Shown here: in pieces, positions 6,896-14,604 of the stretch
Numbering within the stretch: the first letter of the stretch is position 1
Layout of the letters: each line of letters begins with the position of its first letter
Source: Methanobacteriota archaeon
GTDB lineage: Archaea > Halobacteriota > Syntropharchaeia > JACQPP01
Direction: 5' to 3'
Length of the DNA stretch: 51,828 nt
Assembly (NCBI GenBank): GCA_016207465.1
Contig: JACQPP010000090.1
Span: 1 to 51,828, forward strand
The notes under the pieces: model-generated
What the model was told of the DNA's origin: nothing
What the model saw: the letters and a program-made list of their open reading frames with translations, nothing else
Databases searched by the model: none
Made by a program: the position numbers and the translations under genes

Positions 6896-8617
6896 TCAGA
6901 TGGCCACCTTCACCTGGCTCCGGCCCCCGGTGTTCTGCACCACGATGACATGGCTCTTGTCGTCCACCACCACCGTCCCCGGGGTCACATAGAGATACTG
7001 GGAGTCGCCCACGGCGCCGAGAATCTGCCGCATCACGGTCTCCCGGTTGATGGGGTCCATGTGGACGTCGAACTCGTCAATGGCCCGCACGGGGCTGTGG
7101 ACATACCGCTGGAGGGAGAGGAGGAAGGCCATGACGCTGGTGGTGCGCTCCCCCCCGCTCTGGGTGTAGGCGTCGAGGACCTGGGGCTCCGAGCCCCGGA
7201 ACCCCACCAGCAGCTCGAGGCCCGCCTTCTCCAGGTCCTCGGCCTCCACGAGCCGGAGGTCCCCCGTGGCCCCCACCACCCCCAGGAGCCTCCGGTAGTC
7301 GCCCCCAACCCTCTGGAGGAGGTCGCTGACCATCTGGCGCCAGCGGCCTTTCCGCTCGTCCACCTCGGCCAGGGCCCGCTGGCGGTTCTCGTCGGCCACC
7401 CGGGCCTTCTCCCGCAGCTCGTCGGCCATCCGCCGGTAGGAATCGTAGATTCCCTCCACCTCCTCGGTGACCCCCTCCAGGGCCTGGAGGTGGGCCTCCA
7501 CCAGCCTGCGCTCGTCCCCCACCTCGGAGGGCTTCCGCTGGGTCTCCACCCGCGCCCCCTGGGCCTCCGCGGCCCCCCGGAGGTCATCCCGCTCCTTCAG
7601 GGCGGCCACCCGGTCCCTCTCCAGCTGGCGTCGCTCCCGCTCCAGCAAATCCGCGCGGAAGCCCTCCACCGCCCCCCGGGCGCGGGCCTCCGCCATCCCC
7701 TCGGCGGCCTCCAGGACCCCCCGGCGGCTCTCCGCGGCCCGGTCCATCTCCCTCCTCTGAAGAAGCCGGCTCTCCAGGTCCATCAGCCGGGTCTCCAGTT
7801 CCCCCCGGGCCTCCCCGGCCCTCCCCAGGGCCCCTTCGGCCTCCCGGCGGGCCTCCCCGGCGGCCCGGGTCTTCTCCTCGATTTTCAGGGTGAGGGTCTC
7901 CACTTGGCGCTCGGCCCGCAGGGCCGCGGCCCACGCCTCCTCCAGCCGCAGGGCCTCCTGCTGCCGCTGCAGTTCCTGCTTGCGGAGCCACTTCCCGTGC
8001 TCCCTCTCCCAGTATTGGAGGGTCTCCTCGGCGCGGCGGAGCATGGCGTCCACGCTCCCCGCCTCCTGGGCCATGGAGCGCAGGGTCCCCTGGGCCTCCA
8101 GCACCCGCGCGCGGTAGTCGGCGAGCCCCGCGGCCTCCTCCACCATCCGCAGTTTCTCCGCCGGGGAGACCAGCCCGAAGGTCTCAATCATGTTCTGGTG
8201 CATCACCAGCAGCATGTTGTCGGGGTCCAGCCCGATGTCCGCCAGCAGCCGCTCCACCTCCCCCCGCGTCGCCGCCTTGAAGTCCACCTCATGCCAGTAT
8301 TCCCCGCTCCGCTTCATGTAGCGGGAGAGGCGCACATCGTCCCCCCGCAAGCCGATGGGACGCGCCCCCCCGTTGCCGGTTTTCGGTCTGTTGTCCAGGA
8401 CGACAGTCACTCGGGCGAAGTCCTTGCCCCGCCGGATGAGGTCCGACAGCCTGCGGGAGCGCTCCGTGTAGGTCTGCCCCAGGGCCACCGCGAGGGCCAG
8501 GATGATGCTCGACTTCCCCGACCCGTTGGGTCCGCAGATGATGTTCACCCCCCCGCGGAGGGGGACCCGGGCGTACTCGTAGGACATGAAGTTCTCCAGA
8601 ATGACCTCTTTAATCAT
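6896..8617 (-). CDS. Compact Smc5/6-like ABC ATPase
   Basis: 573 residues, roughly half the size of a classical SMC. The N-terminal half-ATPase has Walker A CGPNGSGKSS (about 26-35) followed by SDLIRRGKDFARVTVVLDNR, the arrangement seen in Smc5 and Smc6. A charged coiled-coil segment covers about 160-430. The C-terminal half has the ABC signature YTQSGGERTTSVM and Walker B AIDEFDVHMDPINRE; DEFDV is Smc6-like and MDPIN Smc5-like. I see no Cys-x-x-Cys zinc hook and no obvious hinge domain, so the arms are short. It probably acts in DNA repair or chromosome structure as a dimer. Start: ATG 8617, before IKEVILENFMSYEYA, with a minus-strand TATA at 8657-8666. Confidence 0.88.
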   Translation of the reverse strand: MIKEVILENFMSYEYARVPLRGGVNIICGPNGSGKSSIILALAVALGQTYTERSRRLSDLIRRGKDFARVTVVLDNRPKTGNGGARPIGLRGDDVRLSRYMKRSGEYWHEVDFKAATRGEVERLLADIGLDPDNMLLVMHQNMIETFGLVSPAEKLRMVEEAAGLADYRARVLEAQGTLRSMAQEAGSVDAMLRRAEETLQYWEREHGKWLRKQELQRQQEALRLEEAWAAALRAERQVETLTLKIEEKTRAAGEARREAEGALGRAGEARGELETRLMDLESRLLQRREMDRAAESRRGVLEAAEGMAEARARGAVEGFRADLLERERRQLERDRVAALKERDDLRGAAEAQGARVETQRKPSEVGDERRLVEAHLQALEGVTEEVEGIYDSYRRMADELREKARVADENRQRALAEVDERKGRWRQMVSDLLQRVGGDYRRLLGVVGATGDLRLVEAEDLEKAGLELLVGFRGSEPQVLDAYTQSGGERTTSVMAFLLSLQRYVHSPVRAIDEFDVHMDPINRETVMRQILGAVGDSQYLYVTPGTVVVDDKSHVIVVQNTGGRSQVKVAI

Positions 8618-8635
8618 CGGTGCCCCGGGGGTGTT

Positions 8636-8666
8636 CTTTTTAAGTCCCCCCTCTCCTCTTAAAAAC
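8636..8666. promoter_or_regulatory. Back-to-back TATA boxes between the Smc-like gene and its divergent neighbour
   Basis: CTTTTTAAGT (8636-8645) fits the plus-strand gene at 8673. CGTTTTTAAGAG read on the minus strand (8656-8667) fits the Smc-like gene at 8617. Both give very short leaders. Confidence 0.55.
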
Positions 8667-8672
8667 GCCACC

Positions 8673-9374
8673 ATGGTCCTCGCGGGAAAACTCTTTAAAC
8701 TGGCCGAGGAGGCGGAGCCCGCCACCCTCGCCCGCAAACTCAAGGACTTCCGGCGAGAGGAGCAGGCCGAGGTGGACGGCAAGCCCGTGCCCCTCGTCAC
8801 CGAAATCCAGGAACTCAAGCGGGACCCGGGGATGCTTACCGGCTTCCTCTGCCGCGACTACGTGTTCACGGTGCGCTACCGCGACGTCCCCGTCCCCGTC
8901 CAGGCCACCAGCCGGGTCAAGTTCGCCCTCCTCCCCCGCAAGACCAAGAAGAGCGAGGAGACCCTCCTGCTGGTCCTCGACAAGAAGCACCGGGCCAACG
9001 CCGTGGCCGCCCTCTTCGCCGAGGTCGCCCTTGCCGGCATCGTGGAGGCCCGCATCCCCCACGAGACCCTCAAGGGGCTCCACGAGTCCAACCCCGAGGC
9101 CACCAAGGTCATCTTCTTCGACGACATTGACATCCCCAACATCTCCAAGCTCAGCCTCTATGGCCACGCCCTCGCCCAGACCAAACTCTACACCGAATAC
9201 CTCAAGCACGGCAAAATCTGGTACGTCGTCTTCGAGAACCCCCCCCGTGGACCCGGGGGACGCCCCCTCACCGTGGGCATCACGCGCAACTCCATCGTAA
9301 CATTGTTCTCGCGGGTCGAGGAACCCGAGTTCATGGACTACGTGCGGGAGGAGGTCCTGCCCCTCATCTCGTAG
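8673..9374 (+). CDS. Conserved-looking hypothetical protein
   Basis: 233 residues of soluble mixed alpha/beta character; I do not recognise a family. Features: an acidic/basic N-terminal helix (ARKLKDFRREEQAEVDGK), a central strand-rich part (VFTVRYRDVPVPVQATS, KSEETLLLVLDKKH), FFDDIDIPNISKLSLYG near residue 150, then a hydrophobic C-terminal domain (IWYVVFENPP to VREEVLPLIS). There is no signal peptide, membrane segment or zinc motif. The start follows from the TATA box at 8636-8645 and the divergent Smc-like gene, with which it may share regulation. The flavin-type gene downstream begins 2 bp after its stop, so these probably form an operon. Confidence 0.75.
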   Translation: MVLAGKLFKLAEEAEPATLARKLKDFRREEQAEVDGKPVPLVTEIQELKRDPGMLTGFLCRDYVFTVRYRDVPVPVQATSRVKFALLPRKTKKSEETLLLVLDKKHRANAVAALFAEVALAGIVEARIPHETLKGLHESNPEATKVIFFDDIDIPNISKLSLYGHALAQTKLYTEYLKHGKIWYVVFENPPRGPGGRPLTVGITRNSIVTLFSRVEEPEFMDYVREEVLPLIS

Positions 9375-9376
9375 CC

Positions 9377-9838
9377 ATGGAGCTCGGCCCCGAGCCCAGA
9401 GACCCCCGGGAGGTCATCCGCCAGGCCATCGAGAAAATCCTCCGCGAGCACCGCTTCGCGGTCCTGGCCACCCACGGGGAGGGGGACCCCTGGTGCTCCA
9501 CGGTCTTCTACGCCCCCGCCCCCGGCCACCACCTCTACTTCGGCCTCGGGGGGAAATCCCGGACCCTCCGGCACATCCGGGGGAACCCCCGGGTAGGATT
9601 CGCGGTGGGCATCGAGCGCGAGACCCGCTTCCTCCAGGGAAACGGCGAGGCCCTCCTCCTCGACGACCCCGGGGAGGCCCGGGCGGCCCGGGAGGCGGTG
9701 GCGGCCAAGGTTCCCATCGCCCGGCCTTTCATCGAGGCCAAGGACGCGCGGATGGTCCGCCTGCGGGTGGAAAGGTATTATGTCACCGACTTCCGGAAAC
9801 TCTGGATGGACCCCCGGACCTTCGACCCCCCGCCATGA
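9377..9838 (+). CDS. Pyridoxamine 5'-phosphate oxidase-like flavin split-barrel protein
   Basis: 153 residues with the FMN split-barrel pattern of the PNPOx-like family: LREHRFAVLATHGEGDPWCSTV, then LYFGLGGKSRTLRHIRGNPRVGFAV, where the Lys-Ser-Arg-Thr stretch typically contacts the flavin or F420 phosphate. The C-terminus (RMVRLRVERYYVTDF) matches the family's closing strand. Archaeal members bind FMN, F420 or heme, and the substrate here is unknown. It sits 2 bp after the hypothetical gene and its TGA overlaps the ATG of the next tiny gene, so the three are translationally coupled. Confidence 0.85.
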   Translation: MELGPEPRDPREVIRQAIEKILREHRFAVLATHGEGDPWCSTVFYAPAPGHHLYFGLGGKSRTLRHIRGNPRVGFAVGIERETRFLQGNGEALLLDDPGEARAAREAVAAKVPIARPFIEAKDARMVRLRVERYYVTDFRKLWMDPRTFDPPP

Positions 9839-9969
9839 CCCTCCTCGTCTGCACGGACTGCAAGCGCACCTTCCCGCGGGGACAGAGCCAGACCCGGATG
9901 GGGGGCCACCTCTGCCCCGAGTGCCTGGAGAAACTCTACCGAAAACTGCAGGGGCCCCCGCCGGGGTAG
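9835..9969 (+). CDS. Small zinc-ribbon protein (44 aa)
   Basis: A 44-residue protein with two CxxC knuckles (CTDC near residue 6, CPEC near 27) separated by a basic stretch, i.e. a single zinc ribbon. The ATG overlaps the preceding TGA as ATGA, good evidence for translation by coupling. Such small zinc ribbons are common in archaea and often bind nucleic acid or partner proteins, but no specific role can be assigned. It converges with the membrane FeS gene, 13 bp away. Confidence 0.75.
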   Translation: MTLLVCTDCKRTFPRGQSQTRMGGHLCPECLEKLYRKLQGPPPG

Positions 9970-9982
9970 CCGGCGAAGGGGG

Positions 9983-12028
9983 TCAAATTCTCTCGGCCAC
10001 CAGTTCCGCGATGTCCTTCGGTGTGAGTTTCTCGTTGAGGTTGGTGGTCTTGGCGCCGTCCTCCATCATGGAGAGGCAGTAGGGGCAGGCGCTGGCGAGG
10101 ATTTTTGCCCCTGTTTCGGCGGCCTCCTGGACGCGGTTCTGGTTGATGCGTGTCCCCAGCCGCTCCTCCATGAGGAAGCGGGCGCCCCCGGCGCCGCAGC
10201 AGAACCCCTTCTCGCGGCTGCGTTTCATCTCCTCCAGTTGGAAGCCGAGGCTCTTGAGGATGTCCCGCTGGGGCTCGTAGATTTGGTTGTAGCGGCCGAG
10301 GTAGCAGGAGTCATGGTAGGTGGCGGTGGTCTTGCCCTGTCCGTCGGCCTTGAGTTTGAGGCGGCCCTTCTGGAGGAGCTCGGCGATGTATTCGGTGTGG
10401 TGGATGACGCGGGCGTTGAAGCCGAATTGGGGGTATTCGTTCTTGAAGGTGTTGAAGCAGTGGGGGCAGGCGGTGACCACGGTGTGGACCTTGTAGCGAT
10501 TGAGGGTCTCGGCGTTGGCCTTGATGAGGGTCTGGCCGAGGAACTCGTTGCCCATGCGGCGGGCGGGGTCGCCGTTGCACTTCTCCTCGGTGCCGAGGAT
10601 GGCGAAGTTGACCCCGGCGGCCCGGAAGATTTTGACGAGGCTGCGGGCGACGGCCTTGTTGCGCTCGTCGAAGGAGGCGGCGCATCCCACCCAGTAGAGG
10701 ACCTCCAGTTGGGTGGCGTCGCCGCGCTCCTTGAGGAGGGGGACCTGGAGGCCCTCGGTCCAGTCGGCCCGCTTCTCGTTGTTGAAGGCCCAGGGGTTCT
10801 GGTTGACCTCGAGGTTGCGGAGGGCCCCTTGGGCCTCGGCGGGCATCTTGCCCTCCATCATGACGAGGTGGCGGCGCATCTCGATGATTTTGCCCATCTG
10901 GTCAATGAAGACGGGGCACTCTTCCACGCAGGCAAGGCATGTGGTGCAGGACCAGAGTTCGTCCTCGGTGATATACTCGGGGCCGATGAGCGCGGGGCGG
11001 GTCCCGGTGCCCCCGGCGAGGATGTCGCGGCTGCTGGCGGTGAGGTTCTCGCGGACGTCCACCACGATTTTCTTGGGGCTGAGGGGCTTGCCGGTCCCGG
11101 CGGCTGGACATACCGATTCGCAGCGGCCGCAGTGGGTGCACCCGTAGGAGTCGAGGATGTCCTTCCAGGTGAGGTCCTCCACCCGGCTGGCCCCGTAGCG
11201 GTCGTTCTCTCCCATGACGGTGAAGTCCATGGGGCGGAGCCTGCCCCGGGGCTCGAGGCTGCGGAAGAAGACGTTGGGGAGGGCGGTGACCACGTGGAAG
11301 TGTTTGGAGAAGGGGAGGTAGGCGAGGAATCCGAAGAGGGCGAGGAGGTGGCCCCACCAGGCCGCTTCGTTGACGGTGCCGGTGAGTTCTGGGCTCCAGC
11401 CCGCGCGGCCGATTTGTCCGGCGAGGACGCGGCTGACGGGGGTCCAGGCGGCCGAGGCGGGGAACTCCTGGCGGAGGATGTGGATGGCGGTGACGAGGGC
11501 GAGGGTGGTGACGATGGTGAGGATGAGGGTGAGGACAATCATGCCGTCCGCGAAGGAGCCCTTGAGTTTCTTGGGGCGGATGACCACGCGGCGGAACATG
11601 GCCATGGCGATGCCGAGGAAGACGAAGGCGATGAAGAGGTCCACGAAGAGGGCGAGGGGCTCGATGAGGCGGCTGGGGGTGTCGCCCGCGGCGAGGGGCA
11701 ACTGGAAGTCGGGGCCCACGAGGCCCTCGCCGACGAACTGGACGACGGTGGCGAAGAGGACGAGGAAGCCGAAGAAGATGAAGGCGTGGAGGACCCCCCC
11801 GTACCACTCCTTGAACATGCGCTTCTGGAGGAACCCGTAGACGATGAGGCTCCGGATGCGCTCGGGGACGTCCACCACCCAGGGGAAGAGGTGGAGGTTG
11901 AAGATGGGGGTGGGCTTGGCCCGCCACATGAGGCGGAGGAGGTGGGCCATCCGGATGCCGAAGACACTGAGGCTGACCGCAAGGATGGCGGCCACCAGCA
12001 GGGCGCGGATGGGGGCTTCGAGGGCCAT
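9983..12028 (-). CDS. Membrane FeS oxidoreductase (ETF:quinone oxidoreductase-like, HdrD/NarI fusion)
   Basis: 681 residues. The N-terminal third is a NarI-like membrane domain with five or six helices (VAAILAVSLSVF, AFIFFGFLVLFATVV, LFIAFVFLGIAMAMF, MIVLTLILTIVTTLALV). It is followed by two ferredoxin clusters (CTHCGRCESVCP near 318 and CTTCLACVEECP near 376) and two cysteine-rich CCG domains (CNGDPARR, ACPHCFNTF, HDSCYLGRYN, CCGAGG). It lies 3 bp after etfA. In bacteria such DUF224 proteins beside etfAB were proposed to move electrons from ETF to menaquinone, and that role is the best inference here. It completes the electron path from acyl-CoA dehydrogenase to the membrane. Confidence 0.93.
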   Translation of the reverse strand: MALEAPIRALLVAAILAVSLSVFGIRMAHLLRLMWRAKPTPIFNLHLFPWVVDVPERIRSLIVYGFLQKRMFKEWYGGVLHAFIFFGFLVLFATVVQFVGEGLVGPDFQLPLAAGDTPSRLIEPLALFVDLFIAFVFLGIAMAMFRRVVIRPKKLKGSFADGMIVLTLILTIVTTLALVTAIHILRQEFPASAAWTPVSRVLAGQIGRAGWSPELTGTVNEAAWWGHLLALFGFLAYLPFSKHFHVVTALPNVFFRSLEPRGRLRPMDFTVMGENDRYGASRVEDLTWKDILDSYGCTHCGRCESVCPAAGTGKPLSPKKIVVDVRENLTASSRDILAGGTGTRPALIGPEYITEDELWSCTTCLACVEECPVFIDQMGKIIEMRRHLVMMEGKMPAEAQGALRNLEVNQNPWAFNNEKRADWTEGLQVPLLKERGDATQLEVLYWVGCAASFDERNKAVARSLVKIFRAAGVNFAILGTEEKCNGDPARRMGNEFLGQTLIKANAETLNRYKVHTVVTACPHCFNTFKNEYPQFGFNARVIHHTEYIAELLQKGRLKLKADGQGKTTATYHDSCYLGRYNQIYEPQRDILKSLGFQLEEMKRSREKGFCCGAGGARFLMEERLGTRINQNRVQEAAETGAKILASACPYCLSMMEDGAKTTNLNEKLTPKDIAELVAERI

Positions 12029-12031
12029 CGG

Positions 12032-13015
12032 TTATCCCTTGGCCTTCAGCTTCCTGGCCTCTTCGGTGAGGGCGGGGACAATCTGGAAGAGGTCCCCCAC
12101 GATGCCGTAGTCGGCCACCTTGAAGATGGGGGCGTTGGGGTCCTTGTTGATGGCCACGATGCACTTGCTGCTGCTCATCCCGGCGAGGTGCTGGATGGCC
12201 CCGGAGATGCCGCTGGCGATGTAGATGTTGGGGCTCACGGTCTTGCCGGTCTGTCCCACCTGGAAGGAGTGGGGCTTCCATCCCGCGTCCACGACGGCCC
12301 GGCTGGCCCCCACGGCGGCCCCGAGTTCGGCGGCGAGGTCGTGGATGATTTTGAAGTTGGCGGGGTCCTTCATCCCGCGGCCCCCGGAGCAGATGATGCT
12401 GGCCTCGGTGAGTTCGATGGCGCCCCCGGTGGCGGTCTTGGCGGTCTCCTTCACGATGGTCTTGAGGGCATTGTCGTCCACCTGCACCGGGACCTTGACG
12501 GTCTCGGGGGCGGCCCCCGGGTTGGCCGGGGGGACGGGGACGGCGTTGGGGCGGAGGGTGGCCATCTGGATGGGGGTGGTGAAGGTGACCGTGGTGCGGG
12601 CCTTGCCGGCGTAGACGGGGCGGAGGGCGACGAGTTTGCCGTCCTTCCACTGGAGGTCGGTGCAGTCGGTGGCGAGTCCGGCGCCGGTGCGGGCGGCGAC
12701 GCGGGGGAGTAGGTCCTTGCCGTAGGAGGTGGCCCCGGCGAGCACGGCCCCCGGCTTGTGCTGGGCCACCAGGCCGGAGACGATGGCCGCGTAGGCCTCG
12801 GCCCCGTAGTTCTTGAGGCGCGGGTCGTCCGCGACAAACACCCTCTGGGCCCCATGGGCCCCCAGGGTCTTCGCCAGCCCCTCGGGTCCGATGAGGACCG
12901 CCCCGGTCTTGCCCCCGGCGGCCCCCGCGAGTTCCCGGGCCTTGCCGAGGCACTCCAGGGTGGTCCGCTTGACCGCTCCATCGCGGACCTCGGCGACCAC
13001 CCAGATGTCGCTCAT
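12032..13015 (-). CDS. etfA: Electron transfer flavoprotein alpha subunit
   Basis: 327 residues. The C-terminal FAD domain is canonical: SGGRGMKDPANFKI, AVGASRAVVDAGW, QVGQTGKTVSPNIYIASGISGAIQHLAGM and VADYGIVGDLFQIVPAL. The N-terminal half pairs with the beta subunit. ETF takes electrons from acyl-CoA dehydrogenases. Its ATG overlaps the etfB stop by 4 bp and it is followed 3 bp later by the membrane FeS oxidoreductase, so the three form one operon. No extra bifurcating NADH module is nearby; whether this ETF is simple or bifurcating cannot be settled from the sequence alone. Confidence 0.96.
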   Translation of the reverse strand: MSDIWVVAEVRDGAVKRTTLECLGKARELAGAAGGKTGAVLIGPEGLAKTLGAHGAQRVFVADDPRLKNYGAEAYAAIVSGLVAQHKPGAVLAGATSYGKDLLPRVAARTGAGLATDCTDLQWKDGKLVALRPVYAGKARTTVTFTTPIQMATLRPNAVPVPPANPGAAPETVKVPVQVDDNALKTIVKETAKTATGGAIELTEASIICSGGRGMKDPANFKIIHDLAAELGAAVGASRAVVDAGWKPHSFQVGQTGKTVSPNIYIASGISGAIQHLAGMSSSKCIVAINKDPNAPIFKVADYGIVGDLFQIVPALTEEARKLKAKG

Positions 13016-13806
13016 ATCTGGAGGAGTTTCGCCTCCTCCCGGAGGAGGGTGAGGAGTTTCTGGGCGGCCTCCTGGGGGGTCTCGTATTCGATGAGCTTTC
13101 CGGCCTTGCGCGGCGGGGGGAGGGCCATCTCCGCCACCTGGGTGCGGGGGGCGGTCTCCTCGGGCTTGAGCCCCAGGTCCTTGAGGGCCTGTGCCTTGAG
13201 GGGCTTGGACTTGGCCTTCATGATGTTCGGCAGCGTCGGGTAGCGGGGCTCGTGGATGCCGTTGAGGCCCTTCTGGACGGAGAGCACGGCGGGCAGCGGG
13301 ATTTCCAGGTTCTCCTCGGCCCCCTCAATCTGGCGGGAGACCTTGGCCGACTTCTTGTCCGCGGCCACCTCGAGTTTGGTGGCGATGCCCACCGAGGGGA
13401 CCCCCAGGAACTCGCCGAGGGCGGGGCCCACCTGGCCGCTGTCGTCGTCAATGGCCTGCTTGCCCACCAGCACCAGGTCGCGGGGCAGCCCCTGGATGGC
13501 CTTGGCGAGGATGCGGGCGACGGTGATGGCGTCCACGTCAAGGTCCTCCTTGATGTGGACCGCGCTGTCGGCCCCCATGGCGAGGGCCGTGCGGAGGGTC
13601 TCCTCCACTCGCTGGGGACCCATGGAGACCACGGTCACGGTGCCCCCCATCTTCTCCTTCATGCGGAGGGCGGCCTCGATGGCGAGCTCGTCGTAGGGGC
13701 TGATGACCCACTTGACCCCCTCCGGGTCCAAGGCGGGCCTCTGGGGGTGGACCTTCACCTTGGTCTCGGTGTCCGGGACCTGCTTGATGCAGACGACCGT
13801 GTTCAT
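13012..13806 (-). CDS. etfB: Electron transfer flavoprotein beta subunit
   Basis: 264 residues. It begins with the family start NTVVCIKQVPDTETKVKVHP, then SPYDELAIEAALRMKE and TVVSMGPQ, and has the nucleotide site KQAIDDDSGQVGPALGEFLG near residue 125. It is the first gene of the etfB-etfA-oxidoreductase operon. The promoter TATA box at 13831-13840 places the transcript start within a few bases of the ATG, so the mRNA is probably leaderless. Confidence 0.96.
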   Translation of the reverse strand: MNTVVCIKQVPDTETKVKVHPQRPALDPEGVKWVISPYDELAIEAALRMKEKMGGTVTVVSMGPQRVEETLRTALAMGADSAVHIKEDLDVDAITVARILAKAIQGLPRDLVLVGKQAIDDDSGQVGPALGEFLGVPSVGIATKLEVAADKKSAKVSRQIEGAEENLEIPLPAVLSVQKGLNGIHEPRYPTLPNIMKAKSKPLKAQALKDLGLKPEETAPRTQVAEMALPPPRKAGKLIEYETPQEAAQKLLTLLREEAKLLQI

Positions 13807-13830
13807 CCCGGCGGAGAGTCTTGAAAAAGT

Positions 13831-13840
13831 CTATTTAAAC
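13831..13840 (-). promoter_or_regulatory. TATA box of the etf operon
   Basis: GTTTAAATAG on the minus strand, 25-34 bp before the etfB ATG at 13806. Confidence 0.65.
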
Positions 13841-13885
13841 GTTTCCTAACCCTGGGGAAAGGGACTCCGCGGCGCTCCGTTTTCG

Positions 13886-13908
13886 ACGTGGCTCACGTAG
13901 CTCTACGT
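13886..13908. repeat. Three spaced ACGT motifs upstream of the etf promoter
   Basis: ACGT occurs at 13886, 13895 and 13905, each followed by a purine pair and CTC or CTA, a spacing of 9-10 bp, close to one DNA turn. It lies 45-75 bp upstream of the etf TATA box. It could be an activator or repressor site; that is inference. Confidence 0.4.
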
Positions 13909-13985
13909 AACTACTTCTCTCCCCGGCAGGTCAGGATTCTCTCCACCTGTTCCTTCAACCCCGGCAACTCCCCCTGTGTGCTCTT

Positions 13986-14261
13986 CTACACCGCCTCCAG
14001 GTTCACCCCGAAGTATTCGTGGATGAGGCGGTTACGGATGTCCATCCAGTCCCTCCAGGGGACTCCCGGGTGCTTGGCGCGGAACCCCCGGGAGACCTGA
14101 CGGGCGGCCTCCCCGATGATTCCCATCTGGCGGACGACGGCATCTTGGACCAGGGGGGTCTCCAGGAAGGTGTTCTTGTCGACGCCCTGGAGGTAGGTTT
14201 CTATGCGGGCGATGGAGTCGAGGATGTGCTTCAGGTAGACCTCATCCGACCGTTGCTTCAT
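13986..14261 (-). CDS. hepT: HepT-like toxin (HEPN), ended early by an in-frame TAG
   Basis: 91-residue HEPN-family toxin partner of MntA. The RNase-type motif RNRLIHEYFG (Arg76...His81, Tyr83) is intact. A TAG at 13986-13988 ends it after VNLEAV. The same frame continues for 24 more codons (KSTQGELPGLKEQVERIL and a short tail) to a second TAG at 13911, and those codons read like the normal HepT C-terminal helix, where a Trp usually follows this position. So the stop looks like TGG changed to TAG, or is read through. The ATG overlaps mntA by 20 bp. The pair works as an antitoxin (nucleotidyltransferase that AMPylates HepT) and toxin. Confidence 0.85.
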   Translation of the reverse strand: MKQRSDEVYLKHILDSIARIETYLQGVDKNTFLETPLVQDAVVRQMGIIGEAARQVSRGFRAKHPGVPWRDWMDIRNRLIHEYFGVNLEAV

Positions 14262-14553
14262 AGACCACGACCTTCTGCTTCTCGACAATGGGGCGGAGGT
14301 GGGGGTTGAGGGCCTCCTCGGTGACGATTTCGACCCGGCGGCCCAGGGATTTCGAGAGTTCCCGTTCCAGCCGGACGAGTTCGAGGAGGCTTTTGGGTTC
14401 CCGGAAGCGCACCAGTAGGTCGAGGTCGCTCTTGGGGGTGGCTTCGCCTCGGGCGGTGGAGCCGAAGATGGAGATGCGGAGGGCTCCGTGGGGCCGGAGA
14501 AGGGTCCCGAGGCTCTTGCGGAGTTCTCCGATGTCGTTGGGTCTGCGGGCCAT
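14242..14553 (-). CDS. mntA: MntA-like antitoxin nucleotidyltransferase
   Basis: 103-residue minimal nucleotidyltransferase. The catalytic motif FGSTARGEATPKSDLDLLV (about 29-47) is complete, with the two metal-binding Asp of SDLD, and a third acidic residue is likely the Glu in VEIV near 74. In characterised MntA/HepT pairs this enzyme transfers AMP groups to a Tyr of HepT and silences it; Tyr83 of the neighbouring HepT is present. It precedes and overlaps hepT by 20 bp, the normal operon order. No strong TATA box is visible upstream. Confidence 0.92.
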   Translation of the reverse strand: MARRPNDIGELRKSLGTLLRPHGALRISIFGSTARGEATPKSDLDLLVRFREPKSLLELVRLERELSKSLGRRVEIVTEEALNPHLRPIVEKQKVVVYEATVG

Positions 14554-14604
14554 GGGCGCAAATCTCCAATAGGCTGGCGGGGGGCTTTAGCCTTTCTTTC
14601 GGCC

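Noticed and set aside
10238..12712. An 824-codon plus-strand open frame
   Set aside because: It is antisense to the membrane FeS oxidoreductase and etfA; the acidic Gly/Glu/Asp repeats are a mirror of their codons.
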